Assembly: GCA_021769725.1 (NCBI GenBank)
Contig: JAETSI010000002.1
Coordinates: forward strand, 1 to 64,000
DNA length: 64,000 bases
From: Oscillospiraceae bacterium
Lineage (GTDB): Bacteria > Bacillota > Clostridia > Oscillospirales > Ruminococcaceae
Reading direction: 5' to 3'
Below the pieces are notes generated by a model. The model had not been told where the DNA came from, ran no database searches, and was given only the letters and a program-made list of their open reading frames with translations. The translations under genes were made by a program, and so were the position numbers. How positions within the stretch are numbered: position 1 is the stretch's first letter; each line of letters opens with the position of its first letter. Of the stretch, positions 61,898-64,000 are shown in pieces.

Positions 61898-64000
61898 ATG
61901 GCAAATTATAATCCATCACAATCTATGAGATTCAGAACAAAAATTATCATGACGGCCGTGTTTTTCGTACTGTTTTTCCTTATTGCTCTGAATTTTTTTA
62001 AAATATCTGTTGTTAATAATAATAAATATCAGGCTATGGCTAATAGTCAGCATTTCGGCTCAATAACAATATCAGCTCACAGAGGCTCGATCTTTGACGC
62101 TAATGGGAATGTTCTTGCCAAGAGCGCAACAGTATATAAGGTATTTCTTGATCCGTCAATGTATAAAAATGAACTGGAAGAGCTTCAAAAACGTATAGAC
62201 AAGAGGAATGAAGACAAAAAAAACGGCGACTACAAGCCTGAATATGATGAAAACGGAGTAGAAATGAATGCTCTTCCCGAATCTGCAAACGCTTTCACTG
62301 AGCAAACGGTGGCTTTTTTGTCGGAAAAACTTGCTATTGAGCCGGATAAGGTTCGTAAGGCTATGGAGGAAGATACACAGTATAGTGTGCTCCAGGATCA
62401 GGTCGAAAAGCCTGTAGCAGATGAAGTACTCAGCTTCTTTAACAAATACGGCTTTGTTTCGTTGGCAGTAGAGGAAGATACAAAGCGCTATTATCCACAG
62501 TCAGAACTGGCAGCGTCTGTTATCGGATTTACCTCTGCCGACGGAAACGGAATGTACGGCGTTGAAGCATCCTATAATGAATACCTTTCCGGTATTGACG
62601 GCAGAACGATCTCTGCAAAAGATTCAAACGGAAACGAACTTCCGTACAGATATTCCAAGACGTATGACGCCAAGAACGGTGACGATGTGTATCTGACGAT
62701 AGATATGAACATTCAGTATTATCTGGAACAGCATCTCCAGGAAATGGTTGAAAAATACAAGGTCAAGAACAGGGGCTGCGCTATTCTTATGAATGCCAAG
62801 ACCGGCGCTATATACGGCATGGCACAGTATCCGAGCTACGATCTTAATAATCCGTATAAGATCTCTGAAGATAAGGAAACTGCAATAAAGGCACTGAAAA
62901 ATGAGACGGAGGCTGACAAGAAGCTTGCCGAGGAACGTGAGACACAGTGGCGCAATAAGAATATAACCGAAGTATATGAGCCAGGGTCGGTTTTTAAGGT
63001 GATAACAAGCGCTGCGGCTTTTGAAGAAAATCTCATCGATCTTGCAAAAGATTCATTCTATTGCTCCGGAGCTGTCAAGATTGAAGGTCATCCCGAACCG
63101 ATAAAGTGTCATAAGCATGAGGGTCACGGAGCGCAGACATATCAGGAAGCGCTTACCCACTCATGCAACCCTGCATTTATGGAAATAGGAAAGCGGCTTG
63201 GCATTGAGAAATTTTCATATTATCTGGATGCCTTTGGCATTGACCAGAAAACAGGGATCGACCTCCTGGCAGAAAGTGCAGGTATCATAAAAGAAGCCGA
63301 TGAAATGACGAATGTTGACCTTGCGGTAAATTCTTTCGGACAAGGCGAGACCATAACGCCTATAGAGATGATAACATCCTATTGTGCGGTAATAAACGGC
63401 GGATATTTGCTACAGCCATATGTGGTTGACAAAGTTGTTGATAATGACGGAAACATCGTTTTCAAGAACGAGAGAACCGTGCGCCGTCAGGTAATATCTG
63501 AGGATACTTCCGCAACCATGAGAGAGGCTCTGTTTAACGTGGTAAACGGCAACGGCAAGGGCAATGTTTCTATAAAAGGATATTCTATCGGCGGAAAGTC
63601 CGGTACGGCAGAGCGTCTGAGCGCAGGAGATATGAAAGATGAATACGCAGCTTCTTATGTCTGCTTTACTCCTGCTGATGATCCTGAAATAGTTCTTCTT
63701 GTAATGGCAGATATGCCTGACAAGGAAAACGAGAGATATTACGGCAGCGTTGTTGCTGTTCCGACTGCGAGAGATATCCTTACCGATGTTTTGCCTTATC
63801 TGGGCATCAGCCCTGAATATACCGACGAAGAACTTGCAAATCTTGATGTGAAGATACCTCTTCTGGAAGGTCCCCTTGATGATGCTAAAAGAACGCTTGA
63901 AGGTCAGGGTATAAAGTATGAAGTTATCGGAAACGGTATTGAAGTAGTCGCACAGTCGCCGATAACGGGAAAAAGCGTTGCAAAGGACGGATGCGTATAT
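61898..64000 (+). CDS. Class B penicillin-binding protein (FtsI/SpoVD type), 3' end outside window
   Basis: Open from the ATG behind AAAGGAGG to the window end (701 codons); it is missing from the ORF track because no stop is reached. A signal anchor (FFVLFFLIALNFFKI) is followed by the dimerisation domain start 'SAHRGSIFDANGNVLAKS'. The transpeptidase has SxxK in 'EPGSVFKVITSA', SxN in 'THSCNPAFME' and KSGTA in 'GGKSGTAERL'. A PASTA domain follows ('IPLLEGPLDDAKRTLEGQGI'), as in SpoVD and some FtsI/PBP2B. It cross-links septal peptidoglycan. The unusual structured gap upstream may regulate it. Confidence 0.95.
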   Translation, partial: MANYNPSQSMRFRTKIIMTAVFFVLFFLIALNFFKISVVNNNKYQAMANSQHFGSITISAHRGSIFDANGNVLAKSATVYKVFLDPSMYKNELEELQKRIDKRNEDKKNGDYKPEYDENGVEMNALPESANAFTEQTVAFLSEKLAIEPDKVRKAMEEDTQYSVLQDQVEKPVADEVLSFFNKYGFVSLAVEEDTKRYYPQSELAASVIGFTSADGNGMYGVEASYNEYLSGIDGRTISAKDSNGNELPYRYSKTYDAKNGDDVYLTIDMNIQYYLEQHLQEMVEKYKVKNRGCAILMNAKTGAIYGMAQYPSYDLNNPYKISEDKETAIKALKNETEADKKLAEERETQWRNKNITEVYEPGSVFKVITSAAAFEENLIDLAKDSFYCSGAVKIEGHPEPIKCHKHEGHGAQTYQEALTHSCNPAFMEIGKRLGIEKFSYYLDAFGIDQKTGIDLLAESAGIIKEADEMTNVDLAVNSFGQGETITPIEMITSYCAVINGGYLLQPYVVDKVVDNDGNIVFKNERTVRRQVISEDTSATMREALFNVVNGNGKGNVSIKGYSIGGKSGTAERLSAGDMKDEYAASYVCFTPADDPEIVLLVMADMPDKENERYYGSVVAVPTARDILTDVLPYLGISPEYTDEELANLDVKIPLLEGPLDDAKRTLEGQGIKYEVIGNGIEVVAQSPITGKSVAKDGCVY

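Overview
The window looks like a chromosomal segment of an anaerobic, fibre-degrading Ruminococcus (Oscillospiraceae, Clostridia), close to R. flavefaciens. The best evidence is a secreted enzyme with domain order GH11 xylanase, CBM22, dockerin, CBM22, CE4 esterase, whose dockerin resembles R. flavefaciens cellulosomal dockerins. Clostridial-type promoters, AGGAGG ribosome binding sites, lysine and THF riboswitches, class B sortases and a dcw division cluster agree with this. I saw no rRNA, tRNA or CRISPR array.

Layout. 1-1.6 kb is a decayed mobile-element scar: the tail of an XRE regulator, an excisionase-like gene overlapping a truncated integrase start, and an XRE gene frameshifted into a conserved-looking second frame. 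1.9-3.9 kb (minus) is folC-folT behind a THF riboswitch. 4.2-6.5 kb encodes an XRE-cupin-AMP ligase fusion. 6.6-11.5 kb (minus) holds two tandem paralogous lipoproteins (propeller-like N-terminus plus solute-binding domain). A 160-bp MITE-like repeat separates them from a cytosolic sugar-sensor/GGDEF protein. 13.9-17.4 kb (minus) is the lysine-riboswitch-controlled asd-dapA-dapB-thioesterase operon. 17.5-28.4 kb (plus) is mostly housekeeping: queA, a PAS protein, tgt, a HAD phosphatase, a SUFU protein, secA, a lipoprotein, a methyltransferase, hslO and hflX.

28.5-41.4 kb is more accessory: an AI-2E-type exporter, the cellulosomal xylanase/esterase with a structured leader, XRE and AraC regulators, an intact IS256-family element whose 8-bp target duplication touches the stop codon of the next gene, an ECF sigma/anti-sigma pair, a zinc-ribbon membrane protein and a small M50 protease pair. 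41.7-54.4 kb holds an Na+-coupled transporter, cyclophilin, endonuclease IV, a lipoprotein behind a palindromic promoter with an 11-codon ORF, pduL, an antiporter, an ArsB/NhaD-like permease, a cytidylate-kinase-like gene, and nifS-thiI for tRNA thiolation.

54.5-59.3 kb is an envelope cluster: cinA, two tandem class B sortases (the first with a long charged cytoplasmic extension) and a SpoIID/LytB protein whose conserved blocks are in swapped order. 59.5 kb to the end is the dcw cluster (mraZ, rsmH, ftsL-like, a class B PBP running off the window), with an unexplained structured non-coding interval ending in a terminator between ftsL and the PBP. The most interesting items are the apparently permuted SpoIID protein beside the sortase pair, the structured interval inside dcw, the palindromic promoter/mini-ORF, and the repeat-built anti-sigma ectodomain.
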